A stretch of 64,000 bases of DNA, taken from the NCBI RefSeq assembly GCF_036014015.1, contig NZ_CP107905.1:2232001-2296000 (forward strand). Direction: 5' to 3'. Origin of the DNA: Streptomyces sp. NBC_00457. Its GTDB lineage: Bacteria; Actinomycetota; Actinomycetes; Streptomycetales; Streptomycetaceae. Below, piece after piece: positions 49,586 through 56,892 of the stretch. The position numbers and the translations under genes were made by a program. Each line of letters begins with the position of its first letter. The first letter of the stretch is position 1. A model generated the notes under the pieces. That model did not search any database, was not told the origin of the DNA, and was given only the letters and a program-made list of their open reading frames with translations.

Positions 49586-50435
49586 ACCGCAGGGGAAAGC
49601 CCGGGAAACCGCCGTCTACACCCACGGCCACCACGAGTCCGTGCTGCGCTCGCACACCTGGCGGACCGCCGCCAACTCCGCCGCCTATCTGCTCGGTTCG
49701 CTCACACCGCGGATGAGGATCCTGGACATCGGCTGCGGCCCGGGCACCATCACCGCCGACCTGGCGGCGCTGGTCCCCGAGGGGCATGTCACCGGCGTCG
49801 ACCGGGCGCCGGAGATCCTGGACCGGGCCCGGGACACCGCCGCCGAGCGGGGTCTGACGAACACCGGCTTCGCGGTGGCCGACGTCCACGCCCTGGACTT
49901 CCCGGACGACACGTTCTGCGTGGTCCACGCCCACCAGGTGCTCCAGCACGTCGGCGATCCGGTGCGGGCGCTGCGCGAGATGGTCCGGGTGACGAAGCCG
50001 GGCGGGTTCATCGCGGTCCGCGACGCGGACTACGCGGCGATGACCTGGTACCCCGCGTCATCGGGCCTGGACGACTGGCTGGACCTGTACCGGAGGGTGG
50101 CCCGCGCCAACGGCGGCGAGCCGGACGCGGGACGCCGGCTGAAGTCCTGGGCGCTGGCGGCGGGCCTCACCGACATCACCGCCACCTCCGGCACCTGGAC
50201 CTACTCGGCGCCGGACGAGCGGGCCTGGTGGAGCGGCCTGTGGGCGGACCGCACCCTGGCGTCGGCGTACGCCGAGCGCGCCACGGCCGGCGGTCACGCG
50301 ACCCCCGAGCGGCTATGGGCCGTGGCGGACGCCTGGCGGGACTGGGGGACGCGGGAGGGCGGCTGGTTCAGCGTGCTGCACGGGGAGATCCTCTGCCGGA
50401 AGAAAGCCGAAGAAAGCCTGAGCAGGAAAGCCTGA
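49578..50435 (+). CDS. Class I SAM-dependent methyltransferase
   Basis: A 285-aa methyltransferase of the UbiE/COQ5-like type: MRILDIGCGPGTITADLA (motif I), VTGVDRAPEIL (motif II), VVHAHQVLQHVGDP and VRVTKPGGFIAVRDAD (motif VI). The N-terminal YTHGHHESVLRSHTWRTAANSAAYL is characteristic of a widespread bacterial subgroup that may act on small molecules. The start is ATG 49578, within the right arm of the inverted repeat; no Shine-Dalgarno is visible, so the mRNA may be leaderless or short-leadered. Confidence 0.88.
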   Translation: MSKPQGKARETAVYTHGHHESVLRSHTWRTAANSAAYLLGSLTPRMRILDIGCGPGTITADLAALVPEGHVTGVDRAPEILDRARDTAAERGLTNTGFAVADVHALDFPDDTFCVVHAHQVLQHVGDPVRALREMVRVTKPGGFIAVRDADYAAMTWYPASSGLDDWLDLYRRVARANGGEPDAGRRLKSWALAAGLTDITATSGTWTYSAPDERAWWSGLWADRTLASAYAERATAGGHATPERLWAVADAWRDWGTREGGWFSVLHGEILCRKKAEESLSRKA

Positions 50436-50476
50436 AATCCGGATTCCTGGAAACCCGGTCAGCAGGAGGTCGAATT

Positions 50477-50647
50477 ATGGTTCCCATTCTGCTGGTACTA
50501 CTTCTGGCGCTGGTTCTTTTCGGTGCCGGATTCGCCGTAAAGCTGCTGTGGTGGATCGCGCTGGCGGTGCTGGTGCTGTGGCTGCTGGGATTCTTCATGC
50601 GAGGCACGACGGCAGCCGGGGGCAGGAGCCGCTGGTACAGGTGGTGA
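50477..50647 (+). CDS. Small hydrophobic membrane protein
   Basis: A 56-aa protein with two membrane segments (residues about 3-22 and 24-42) and a Gly/Arg C-terminus ending RWYRW. It resembles the short lmo0937/DUF5670-type hydrophobic proteins that are common in soil bacteria, with unknown function. AGGAGG at 50464-50469 gives a near-ideal distance to ATG 50477, so the start is firm even though a longer frame is open upstream. It converges on gvpK. Confidence 0.75.
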   Translation: MVPILLVLLLALVLFGAGFAVKLLWWIALAVLVLWLLGFFMRGTTAAGGRSRWYRW

Positions 50648-50679
50648 ATCTGCTCCCCCGGTGAATCCCCGGCCCCAGG

Positions 50680-50961
50680 TCAGTCCCTGGGGAGCAACGG
50701 TCCGAGCGGCCCGAGGTCCAGATTGAGGTCCTCGGGCCGCAGTCCGTAGCGTTCACGGAGTTCGGTCATCCGGTCGTCGAGCAGCATCAGCGTGAGCCCG
50801 ATCCGCTCCTCCTGTTCCTCGCTCAGATCGCCCTCGTCGAAGCGGCGCAGCGCCTGTCGCTCCATGAGCTGGCGCAGCAGCTCCACGACGGTCAGGACGA
50901 GCTTGACCAGGTCGCGTTCGACGGTGTCGGGCTCCAGGTCGAGCCGGTTGCGCGGGGTCAT
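50680..50961 (-). CDS. gvpK: Gas vesicle protein GvpK
   Basis: A 93-aa member of the GvpK family: RLDLEPDTVERDLVKLVLTVVELLRQLMERQALRR with the EEQEERIG segment and a LGPLGPLLPRD end. GvpK is needed for gas vesicle assembly; its exact role is unknown. It is the last gene of the cluster, with its ATG overlapping the gvpS stop. A 7-bp stem CCCCAGG / CCTGGGG (50673-50692) overlaps its stop codon and may serve as terminator. Confidence 0.92.
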   Translation of the reverse strand: MTPRNRLDLEPDTVERDLVKLVLTVVELLRQLMERQALRRFDEGDLSEEQEERIGLTLMLLDDRMTELRERYGLRPEDLNLDLGPLGPLLPRD

Positions 50962-51155
50962 GTCAGCTCCTGAGAGTCCTGAAAGGGCGAGGGAACCTGT
51001 GCGTTCACGGAGCTGATCAGCGCGTTCAGGTCGATGCGGACCAGGTCGACGTCCGCGATGCGCAGAGTGATGTCCCCCGTGATGACGACGCCGCCGGCGA
51101 GCAGCCGGTCGAGCAGGTCCACGAGGGCGACCTCACGGCGTTCGATGACGGTCAC
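50958..51155 (-). CDS. gvpS: Gas vesicle protein GvpS (GvpA-like)
   Basis: A 65-aa single-domain GvpA-family protein: VALVDLLDRLLAGGVVITGDITLRIADVDLVRIDLNALISSV. The helix-strand-strand-helix core of GvpA/J/S is complete, while the N- and C-terminal tails are very short. It is likely a minor shell or nucleation component. Both ends overlap neighbours by 4 bp. Confidence 0.9.
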   Translation of the reverse strand: MTVIERREVALVDLLDRLLAGGVVITGDITLRIADVDLVRIDLNALISSVNAQVPSPFQDSQELT

Positions 51156-51928
51156 AGGCCCTCCTCCTCCCCGGCGAACCCGACGAAGGAATAGGCCGCC
51201 CAGGGCCCGGTGAGTTCGACGCGAATTCCCGCTTCCTCATCCTTCGTGCGGTCCACGATTTCGACGAAGCTCTCGGAATCCGCACGCGGCACGAGATAGG
51301 CGGCGTTGAGCACATTCCGTCCGGAGGCGCCGGAAAGGGAGCTGTTCTGCGGGGCGTGCAGCCGGGAATCCTCGGCGCGGGCGGAAAGCGTCGCGTGCAG
51401 TCCGCTCGCGAACCTCTCCGCCTGCTGCCACTTGTCCTCGTGCGCACGGACGCGCGAACGCCGTTGCCGCAGATAGTCCCGGCCCGACGCGGCCGTCCCC
51501 GTCCCGGCGGGCGGGCCGGTCTGAGCGGGCTCCGCGTCGACGTACACCTTCACGCCCCATTCCACCCGCCCCTCCAGCCGGTCCAGGGTGCGGCGGAACT
51601 CTTCCTCGCGTGCCTCCATCATGATCCGTACGCCGCTGTCGTCCCGGAAGACGGTGGCGAGCCGGAGCGGCAGGGGCGTGGTGACCGCGGTGAGCGCGTC
51701 GATCACGCTCTGGTGGGCGCGGGCGGTCTCGGTGAGCCAGTCCAGGTCCTCCAGATGGGCCCGGAGCGGCTCTTCGGCGAAGTCGCGCTCCGGCACCGTA
51801 CTGAGGACGGCGACCAGGCCGTGGTGCGTCAGCTGTTTCGGCGGCTCGCCCGCGACGCCCTTGAGCTGGGCCTGGAGCGCGGACCGGAAGGGACGGCACA
51901 CGGCGTAGACGTAACGCAGGCCGGTCAT
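51152..51928 (-). CDS. gvpL: Gas vesicle protein GvpL/F
   Basis: A 258-aa GvpF/L family protein. The N-terminal domain about 1-110 (LRYVYAVCRPF, LVAVLSTVPERDF, LPLRLATVF) and C-terminal alpha/beta domain about 115-255 (GVKVYVDAE, LNAAYLVPRADSESFVEIV, VELTGPWAAYSFVG) follow the family pattern. GvpF/L proteins bind GvpA and help start the vesicle wall. It is a paralogue of the GvpF gene 2.4 kb upstream in the same operon. Confidence 0.92.
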   Translation of the reverse strand: MTGLRYVYAVCRPFRSALQAQLKGVAGEPPKQLTHHGLVAVLSTVPERDFAEEPLRAHLEDLDWLTETARAHQSVIDALTAVTTPLPLRLATVFRDDSGVRIMMEAREEEFRRTLDRLEGRVEWGVKVYVDAEPAQTGPPAGTGTAASGRDYLRQRRSRVRAHEDKWQQAERFASGLHATLSARAEDSRLHAPQNSSLSGASGRNVLNAAYLVPRADSESFVEIVDRTKDEEAGIRVELTGPWAAYSFVGFAGEEEGL

Positions 51929-52251
51929 GGGATCTCCTCCTGCCCTCGGCCGGGCTCCAGAGCGGCCAGCCGCTCCCGCAGCTCGGCGTTCTCACGGGCG
52001 AGCTCGTCGCGCCGGGCACGTGAGGACAGCGACGGGTCGTCCTCCCACCAGTCGATACCCATCTCCCGTGCCTTGTCGACGGAAGCGACGATCAGCCGGA
52101 GCTTGACGGTGAGCAGCTCGATGTCGAGCAGGTTGATCCGGATGTCGCCGGCGATGACGACACCCTTGTCGAGCACGCGCTCCAGGATGTCGGCGAGGTT
52201 GGCGCCGCCGTTCGAGCCGTAGGGCTCGGGAACCCGGCTGGGCGTCGTCAT
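51925..52251 (-). CDS. gvpJ: Gas vesicle protein GvpJ
   Basis: A 108-aa GvpA-family protein. The core is LADILERVLDKGVVIAGDIRINLLDIELLTVKLRLIVASVDKAREMGIDWW, followed by a charged coiled-coil tail (LARENAELRERLAALEPG) that distinguishes it from GvpA and GvpS. GvpJ-like proteins are thought to sit at the vesicle tips. It overlaps both neighbours by 4 bp. Confidence 0.9.
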   Translation of the reverse strand: MTTPSRVPEPYGSNGGANLADILERVLDKGVVIAGDIRINLLDIELLTVKLRLIVASVDKAREMGIDWWEDDPSLSSRARRDELARENAELRERLAALEPGRGQEEIP

Positions 52252-53309
52252 CGGCGGCTCCCGCCGTCGGCGTACTCGTACTCGTCGGCCTGTTCCTCGT
52301 CGGGCTCTGCCTCGTCGGCCGCTTCGTACTCGTCCTCGTACGCCTCCGGCTCGTTCTCCTCCGTCTCGTTCTCTTCTGGCTCGTTCTCCTCCGACTCGTT
52401 CTCCTCCGGCTCTTTCTCCTCCGGCTCGTTCTCCTCCGCCAGCGCGTCCTCATGGCTGCGGACGACCTCGCCGTCGCGGATCTCGCCGCGCCAGCCCTCC
52501 TCCGCCTCTCCCTTGAGGGTGATGAAGCGGACGTAGTTCTTGAGGTCGAGGCGGGCCCGGCGGCCCTGGGCACGCCAGAGGTTGCCGGTCTTCTCGAACA
52601 GGCCCTTGGGGTAGTACTCGATCACCAGCAGGACGCGCGTGAGGTTGTCCGCGAGGGGGTGGAAGGAGACGACGCCCTTCGTCGTGCCCTTCGCGCCCTC
52701 CGACGTCCACGCGATGCGGTCGTCGGGAAGCTGCTCGGTCGTGTGGGCCTTCCAACTGCGGTTGGACCAGAAGACCTTGAGCTGCCAGTCGGAGTGGGTG
52801 TCGTCGGCGCGGCTCGCGTTCTTGACGCCCTTGGCGAAGGTGCTGAACTCCTGGTAGCGGGTCCACTGGTCGTAGGCGGTGCGCAGCGGTACGCCGACGT
52901 CGACGTATTCGAGGATGACGGTGGGCTTCTTCCCCGCGCCGCCCTTGCGCTTGCCCTTGCCGCCGCCGAGGTTCTTCAGAGCGCCGACGACGTTGTCCTT
53001 CGCCCGGGAGGCGCCGAGCTCCAGGGCGCTGCGCAGCGGCCCCTTGCCCTCGGCGAGCTTGCGGCCACCGTCCAGGGCGAGCTTGGCGAAGCCGGGGCTC
53101 CGGCCCTCGGCGACGTCGTTCAGCTTGAGGGTGGTCTCGCCGAGCTTGTGGCCGAAGCCGATCAGCAGGCGCTGGGCCTGGGCGGCGAGGTACTCCTGCA
53201 GTTCGGCCTTGAGCCGGTCGGCGGCTTCGCTGTGGGCGAGGTCGCCGAGCGGGCTCGGGGTTGCTCCGCGCGTGGCGGAGCGTGCGGATCCGAGGGTCTC
53301 GGTCATCAC
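52248..53309 (-). CDS. gvpZ: Gas-vesicle-cluster SRPBCC protein (GvpZ position)
   Basis: A 353-aa protein. An N-terminal helical region (about 20-95) and a Gly/Lys-rich loop precede an SRPBCC (polyketide-cyclase-like) domain about 128-265: ILEYVDVGVPLRTAYDQWTRYQEFSTFAKGVK with VVSFHPLADNLTRVLLVIEYYPKGLFEK. The last 70 residues are almost entirely acidic, built from EEN-E-P-E repeats. It sits where gvpZ lies in the streptomycete cluster order OAFGYZJLSK. The function is unknown. GTG 53309 overlaps the gvpY stop; ATG 53306 is the alternative start. Confidence 0.87.
   Translation of the reverse strand: MMTETLGSARSATRGATPSPLGDLAHSEAADRLKAELQEYLAAQAQRLLIGFGHKLGETTLKLNDVAEGRSPGFAKLALDGGRKLAEGKGPLRSALELGASRAKDNVVGALKNLGGGKGKRKGGAGKKPTVILEYVDVGVPLRTAYDQWTRYQEFSTFAKGVKNASRADDTHSDWQLKVFWSNRSWKAHTTEQLPDDRIAWTSEGAKGTTKGVVSFHPLADNLTRVLLVIEYYPKGLFEKTGNLWRAQGRRARLDLKNYVRFITLKGEAEEGWRGEIRDGEVVRSHEDALAEENEPEEKEPEENESEENEPEENETEENEPEAYEDEYEAADEAEPDEEQADEYEYADGGSRR
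52348..52437 (-). repeat. Six 15-bp in-frame repeats in gvpZ
   Basis: Six consecutive units of GGCTCGTTCTCCTCC (plus-strand reading), two of them differing by two or more bases. They encode the EENEP acidic pentapeptide repeats of the GvpZ tail. Slippage here would change the tail length without a frameshift. Confidence 0.85.
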
Positions 53310-54070
53310 TCACCGCCCCCCTTCGGCAGCCGGGACCGGGCACCGCGGGCGGCGCTCCTGGCTCCGGTGGTGCTCTTCCGCCCGGCGCCCGCGGTCTTCT
53401 TCGCCGCTGCCTTCTTCCCTGTCGTCTTCTTGGCCGGCGCGGTCTTCGTGCCGGCCTTCGTCCGGGCCGGGGCCTTCTTGGCCGTCTTCTTCGCGGCGGC
53501 CTTCTTCGCGGGCGGCTTCTCGGCCGTCTTCTTGGCCGGTGCCTTCATCGCCGCTTCGTTCCGCCGCGGCTCGGGCTCTTCTTCGTCGTAGTCCTCGGCA
53601 CCCTCGGAATCCTCGGTGCCCTCTACGTCCTCTTCATCTTCTACGTCGTCGTCGAACTCCTCGTAGTCCTCCGCCTCTTCGGCCTCCTCGGGCTCCCCGC
53701 GCTCCTCGTCCTCCCCCTTCCTCCGGAAGCCGAGGTCGGGTGTTTCGGGCACCACGCCCGCGAGCTGGTCACGGACCTGTTCGGTACGTCCGTGCAGCCG
53801 GTCCGCGAAGGCGTCGAGCTGTCGCTCGACCATGGCGCCCGATGCCGCCTTGCCGACGCCTCGCAGGTCCTCGCGAAGCTGGTCCCCGATCTCCTTGAAC
53901 TGCGGGTTGTCCGCCAGTTGCCGGGTCACCAGATCCGCGAGCGCCCGCGGGCCGAGTTGCATCCGCTTGCCGGCCACCAACGTGCCGACGGCGAACGCCA
54001 GTTTCATCTTCTTCGTACGTCCGAGGACGTATCCGGCCCCTATCGCGAGGCCCAGTCCCACTCGGTTCAT
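53306..54070 (-). CDS. gvpY: Gas-vesicle-cluster protein GvpY with histone-like tail
   Basis: A 254-aa protein at the gvpY position. The N-terminus (about 1-115) has a short hydrophobic start (VGLGLAIGAGYVLGRTKKMKLAFAVGTLVAG) and a helical segment. A strongly acidic block follows (about 118-175, mostly E and D). The last 75 residues are a Lys/Ala/Pro tail made of AAKK, PAKK and KKA units, like histone H1 or HupS tails. The tail could bind nucleic acid or the acidic tail of GvpZ. It overlaps both neighbours by 4 bp. The function is unknown. Confidence 0.87.
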   Translation of the reverse strand: MNRVGLGLAIGAGYVLGRTKKMKLAFAVGTLVAGKRMQLGPRALADLVTRQLADNPQFKEIGDQLREDLRGVGKAASGAMVERQLDAFADRLHGRTEQVRDQLAGVVPETPDLGFRRKGEDEERGEPEEAEEAEDYEEFDDDVEDEEDVEGTEDSEGAEDYDEEEPEPRRNEAAMKAPAKKTAEKPPAKKAAAKKTAKKAPARTKAGTKTAPAKKTTGKKAAAKKTAGAGRKSTTGARSAARGARSRLPKGGGE

Positions 54071-54330
54071 CGTGCCGTCCCGTTGCCCGTGCCCGCGCTT
54101 CCGCGCAGGCCTGTCTCCAGCCGGTCGAGGAGTTCGTCCTCCTGGCGGTCGAACTCCTCCTCGCTGATCTCACCTGCCTCCAACTGATCTTCGAGCCGGG
54201 CGAGTTCGGCCCGGACGGTGGCCGGGTCGTAGTAGATCCGCTCCGCCTCGCTCAGTACCTGTCTCATGACCCAAGCGCTGCCGCGCACCGGGGCGAACGG
54301 CAGCAGCAGGATCTCTCCGACCAGTCCCAC
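54067..54330 (-). CDS. gvpG: Gas vesicle protein GvpG
   Basis: An 87-aa protein of the GvpG family: LVGEILLLPFAPVRGSAWVMRQVLSEAERIYYDPATVRAEL with LEDQLEAGEISEEEFDRQEDELLDRL. This consists of two amphipathic helices. GvpG acts with GvpF/L proteins early in vesicle assembly. GTG 54330 begins 3 bp after the gvpF stop. Confidence 0.92.
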   Translation of the reverse strand: MGLVGEILLLPFAPVRGSAWVMRQVLSEAERIYYDPATVRAELARLEDQLEAGEISEEEFDRQEDELLDRLETGLRGSAGTGNGTAR

Positions 54331-54333
54331 GGC

Positions 54334-55110
54334 TCACTCCTCGGCGGCGTCGGCGCCGAGGACGCTGCCCGCCGGCTTGGCCGGGCCGGGCTCGACGAAG
54401 CTGTACGGCGGCAGCGGGCCGTTGAGACGGAGTTCGAGGTGGGGGAAGGCCTTGCGGGTCTCTTCCACCGCGGCCATGAACCTCTCGGCCGTCGCCCGCT
54501 CCACCAGGAACGACAGATTGGCCAGCCAGCCGGTGGACTCGGGGCCCACGCTCACGGCTGCCGCGGCCGGTTCCAGGGCGGCGCGCACCTCGGTCGCGTC
54601 CTCGGCCTCGCGGGCCTTGACCGCGGCGACCACCGACTCGCCGAGCCGCAGCCGCTCTTCGTAACTGCCGCCGCCCGCCTGCCGGTTGGCCTCGGTCATG
54701 GCCCGGATCTCCGGGTTCTCGGAGAGCAGCCGGTGCAGGACGGCCTCCTCGTCGTGCACCGCCTTGACGTTGTACTCGACCTTGCCGTCCAGCGCCCGCA
54801 GCCGCTCCTTGTAGTGGTCGGCGCGCTCGGCGAGCACGCCGGTGACGGTGTCGTCGTCGGGGGCGACGCTGCCGAACCGCATGGGCAGCACACACCCGGC
54901 GGCGCCGGCCTCGGCGAGCACGGCCTGATGCGCCAGCAGGTCCCGGCGCTTGGGGCGCAGCCCCTCGGGCGCGTCGCTGACGAGGGCCGCGAGGTCCCCC
55001 GCGGTCAGGACACGGACGGGGCGCGGCGGGTCACCGACGCCGGACAGCTGCTTGGGCAGCGACGGATGGGAGGCGGCGGCGATGCCGTACACGTACGTGC
55101 TCGTGCTCAC
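54334..55110 (-). CDS. gvpF: Gas vesicle protein GvpF
   Basis: A 258-aa GvpF/L family protein: TYVYGIAAASHPSL, LAALVSDAPEGLRPKRRDLLAHQAVL, CVLPMRFGSVAPDDDTV, then VEYNVKAVHDE and the C-terminal WLANLSFLVERATAERF with PLPPYSFVEPG. GvpF contacts GvpA and is essential for vesicle formation in studied species. GTG 55110 overlaps the gvpA stop (GTGA). Confidence 0.92.
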   Translation of the reverse strand: MSTSTYVYGIAAASHPSLPKQLSGVGDPPRPVRVLTAGDLAALVSDAPEGLRPKRRDLLAHQAVLAEAGAAGCVLPMRFGSVAPDDDTVTGVLAERADHYKERLRALDGKVEYNVKAVHDEEAVLHRLLSENPEIRAMTEANRQAGGGSYEERLRLGESVVAAVKAREAEDATEVRAALEPAAAAVSVGPESTGWLANLSFLVERATAERFMAAVEETRKAFPHLELRLNGPLPPYSFVEPGPAKPAGSVLGADAAEE

Positions 55111-55532
55111 TCCTGTTCCTCCTTCCGGCGTGCGGTGGTCGACTTGCGGGCGCGCGGCCTGGGCTCGGCCTCTCCTTCCTGGCGTGCCTGCTTGAAGGCG
55201 TCGGAGACGGTCTCGGCGGCGCCGGACAGCGCCCCCTTGGACTTGCCGCGCGCGCCGGACTCGGTGATCTGGCCGACGACGTCGGGCAGGCCGGGGCTCT
55301 TGCGCGGCCCGGCCTCCAGGTCGAGCCGGTTGCACGCCTCGGCGAAGCGCAGATAGGTGTCGACGCTGGCGACGACCACGCGGACGTCGATCTTCAGGAT
55401 CTCGATGCCGACGAGGGAGACCCGGACGAACGCGTCGATGACGAGCCCCCTGTCGAGGACGAGTTCCAGGACGTCGTAGAGGCCGCTGCTGCCGCCTCCT
55501 GAGCCGGCTTGCTGTGCCGGGACAACGGTCAT
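55107..55532 (-). CDS. gvpA: Gas vesicle structural protein GvpA
   Basis: A 141-aa protein. The GvpA core about 15-70 (LYDVLELVLDRGLVIDAFVRVSLVGIEILKIDVRVVVASVDTYLRFAEACNRLDL) is the wall-forming fold. It is followed by a 70-residue extension ending in a basic tail (RPRARKSTTARRKEEQE). Cyanobacterial and haloarchaeal GvpA are about 70-76 aa, so the tail is a streptomycete feature and might prevent large floating vesicles or tether them. GAGGAG precedes ATG 55532. It is second in the operon, 43 bp after gvpO. Confidence 0.93.
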   Translation of the reverse strand: MTVVPAQQAGSGGGSSGLYDVLELVLDRGLVIDAFVRVSLVGIEILKIDVRVVVASVDTYLRFAEACNRLDLEAGPRKSPGLPDVVGQITESGARGKSKGALSGAAETVSDAFKQARQEGEAEPRPRARKSTTARRKEEQE

Positions 55533-55575
55533 GCCGACCGCTCCTCCTTGTCTGGGGATGTGGTGGGCGGGCGGC

Positions 55576-55905
55576 CTAACGGCCGCCGGGCCTGTGTGCG
55601 TCGGACCGCCCGCGTTCATAACGGCGAACGCGCCGGTAGCCGGTGAGCTGTCCGTGCGGGTCGAGATCGACCTGGTAGCTCGCGAGCAGGCTCATCGTGT
55701 CGGGGACGCGGGCCAGTTCCAGGACCTCGATCTCCAACGTCCAGCCGCCCTCGGTCTGTTCGAAGGACGACACCGTCTCCGCGGTCATGCCGGTGAGTTC
55801 GGCGAGCTGGGTGCGTGCCTGGCGCAGCACTTCCATGGGGGTCGGCCGGTCGTCCGCCCCGCCCTGCTGTTTGGATGGTTTGGGTTCGTTCTGTGAATTA
55901 GTCAT
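55576..55905 (-). CDS. gvpO: Gas vesicle protein GvpO
   Basis: A 109-aa GvpO-family protein: PMEVLRQARTQLAELTG, then GMTAETVSSFEQTEGGWTLEIEVLELARVPDTMSLLASYQVDLD and the GYRRVRRYERG end. GvpO is needed for vesicle formation in haloarchaea and opens the streptomycete cluster. It starts 60 bp after the LigD-type polymerase gene. That gap has no SigB-type promoter or hairpin that I could see, so readthrough from upstream is plausible. Confidence 0.92.
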   Translation of the reverse strand: MTNSQNEPKPSKQQGGADDRPTPMEVLRQARTQLAELTGMTAETVSSFEQTEGGWTLEIEVLELARVPDTMSLLASYQVDLDPHGQLTGYRRVRRYERGRSDAHRPGGR

Positions 55906-55965
55906 GGGCGCCTCGAACGGCGAGTGGCCAAAGACGCGTTCGCCAAACCCACGGCGTCGCCTCTT

Positions 55966-56892
55966 TCAGTTCCGCAGTGCGTCGAGCCTGCGCCGGGCCG
56001 GACCCAGGGCGCGGCCCTTCTTCATCACTCCGCTCCAGGGGTCGGTGCGGGCCTGCTCGACGGCGTCGGCGATGGTCCAGCGGCGGGCGTCGAGGTCCGG
56101 GTCGTCCAGCTGGGTCCAGGTGAGGGGCGTGGCGACGGGAGCGCCGGGTTTGGCGCGGACCGTGTAGGGCGCGGCGGCGGTCTGGGCGTAGGCGTTGCGC
56201 TGGACGTCCAGGTACAGCCGGTCGCCGCGGTCCTTCTTGCGGGCGGCGGTGGTGAGCCGGTCGGGGTGGGCGTCGGCGAGGGTGTCGGCGAGGTCGCGGG
56301 CGAACTCCCGTACCTCGTCGAAGTCGTGCTGTCCGTTCAGCGGCACGATCACATGCAGTCCGCGGGAGCCGGTGGTCATCAGGGCCGAGGGCAGCTTCAG
56401 TTCGTCGAGCAGTCCGCCGAGCAGCCGGGCGGCCTCCCGCACCCTCTCGAAGTCGTCCTCGGACGGATCGAGGTCGAAGACCAGCCGGTCGGGCCGGTCG
56501 AGGCTGTCCGTGCGCGAGAGCCAGCGGTGCAGGGTGAGACAGGCCTGGTCGGCGAGGTACAGCAGGGTCGCGGTGTCGTCGCAGACGGTGTGGCAGACGG
56601 TGCCGCCTTCCTTGGACACCTCGACCCTGGTGATCCACTCCGGGTAGTGGTCCGGGGTGTTCTTCTGCATGAACTGTGGACCGCCGAGCCCGTCCGGCTG
56701 CCGCTGGAGCATCAGCGGGCGCCCCCGCAGATGGGGCAGCATGAACGGGGCGATGTCCCGGTAGTAGTCGACGAGGTCGCCCTTGGTGTACTCCTTCGCG
56801 TCCCCGCCGCCGGGGAAGAGCACCTTGCCGGGGCGGTGCACCTCGACCGTACGGCGGCCCGCGCGCACCGTCCGTACGTCGCCGCCGCTCAT
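55966..56892 (-). CDS. LigD-type polymerase domain protein (PolDom)
   Basis: A 308-aa archaeo-eukaryotic-primase-type polymerase as found in the LigD system of non-homologous end joining: EVHRPGKVLFPGGG, YRDIAPFMLPHLRGRPLMLQRQPDG, the catalytic DLDPSEDDF near residue 150, SRGLHVIVPL near residue 180 and RLYLDVQRN near residue 235 with the third acidic residue. Ligase and nuclease domains are absent and no ku gene is near, so it may work with a separate ligase in repair of dormant or spore DNA. Its ATG overlaps the transketolase stop (ATGA). Confidence 0.92.
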   Translation of the reverse strand: MSGGDVRTVRAGRRTVEVHRPGKVLFPGGGDAKEYTKGDLVDYYRDIAPFMLPHLRGRPLMLQRQPDGLGGPQFMQKNTPDHYPEWITRVEVSKEGGTVCHTVCDDTATLLYLADQACLTLHRWLSRTDSLDRPDRLVFDLDPSEDDFERVREAARLLGGLLDELKLPSALMTTGSRGLHVIVPLNGQHDFDEVREFARDLADTLADAHPDRLTTAARKKDRGDRLYLDVQRNAYAQTAAAPYTVRAKPGAPVATPLTWTQLDDPDLDARRWTIADAVEQARTDPWSGVMKKGRALGPARRRLDALRN

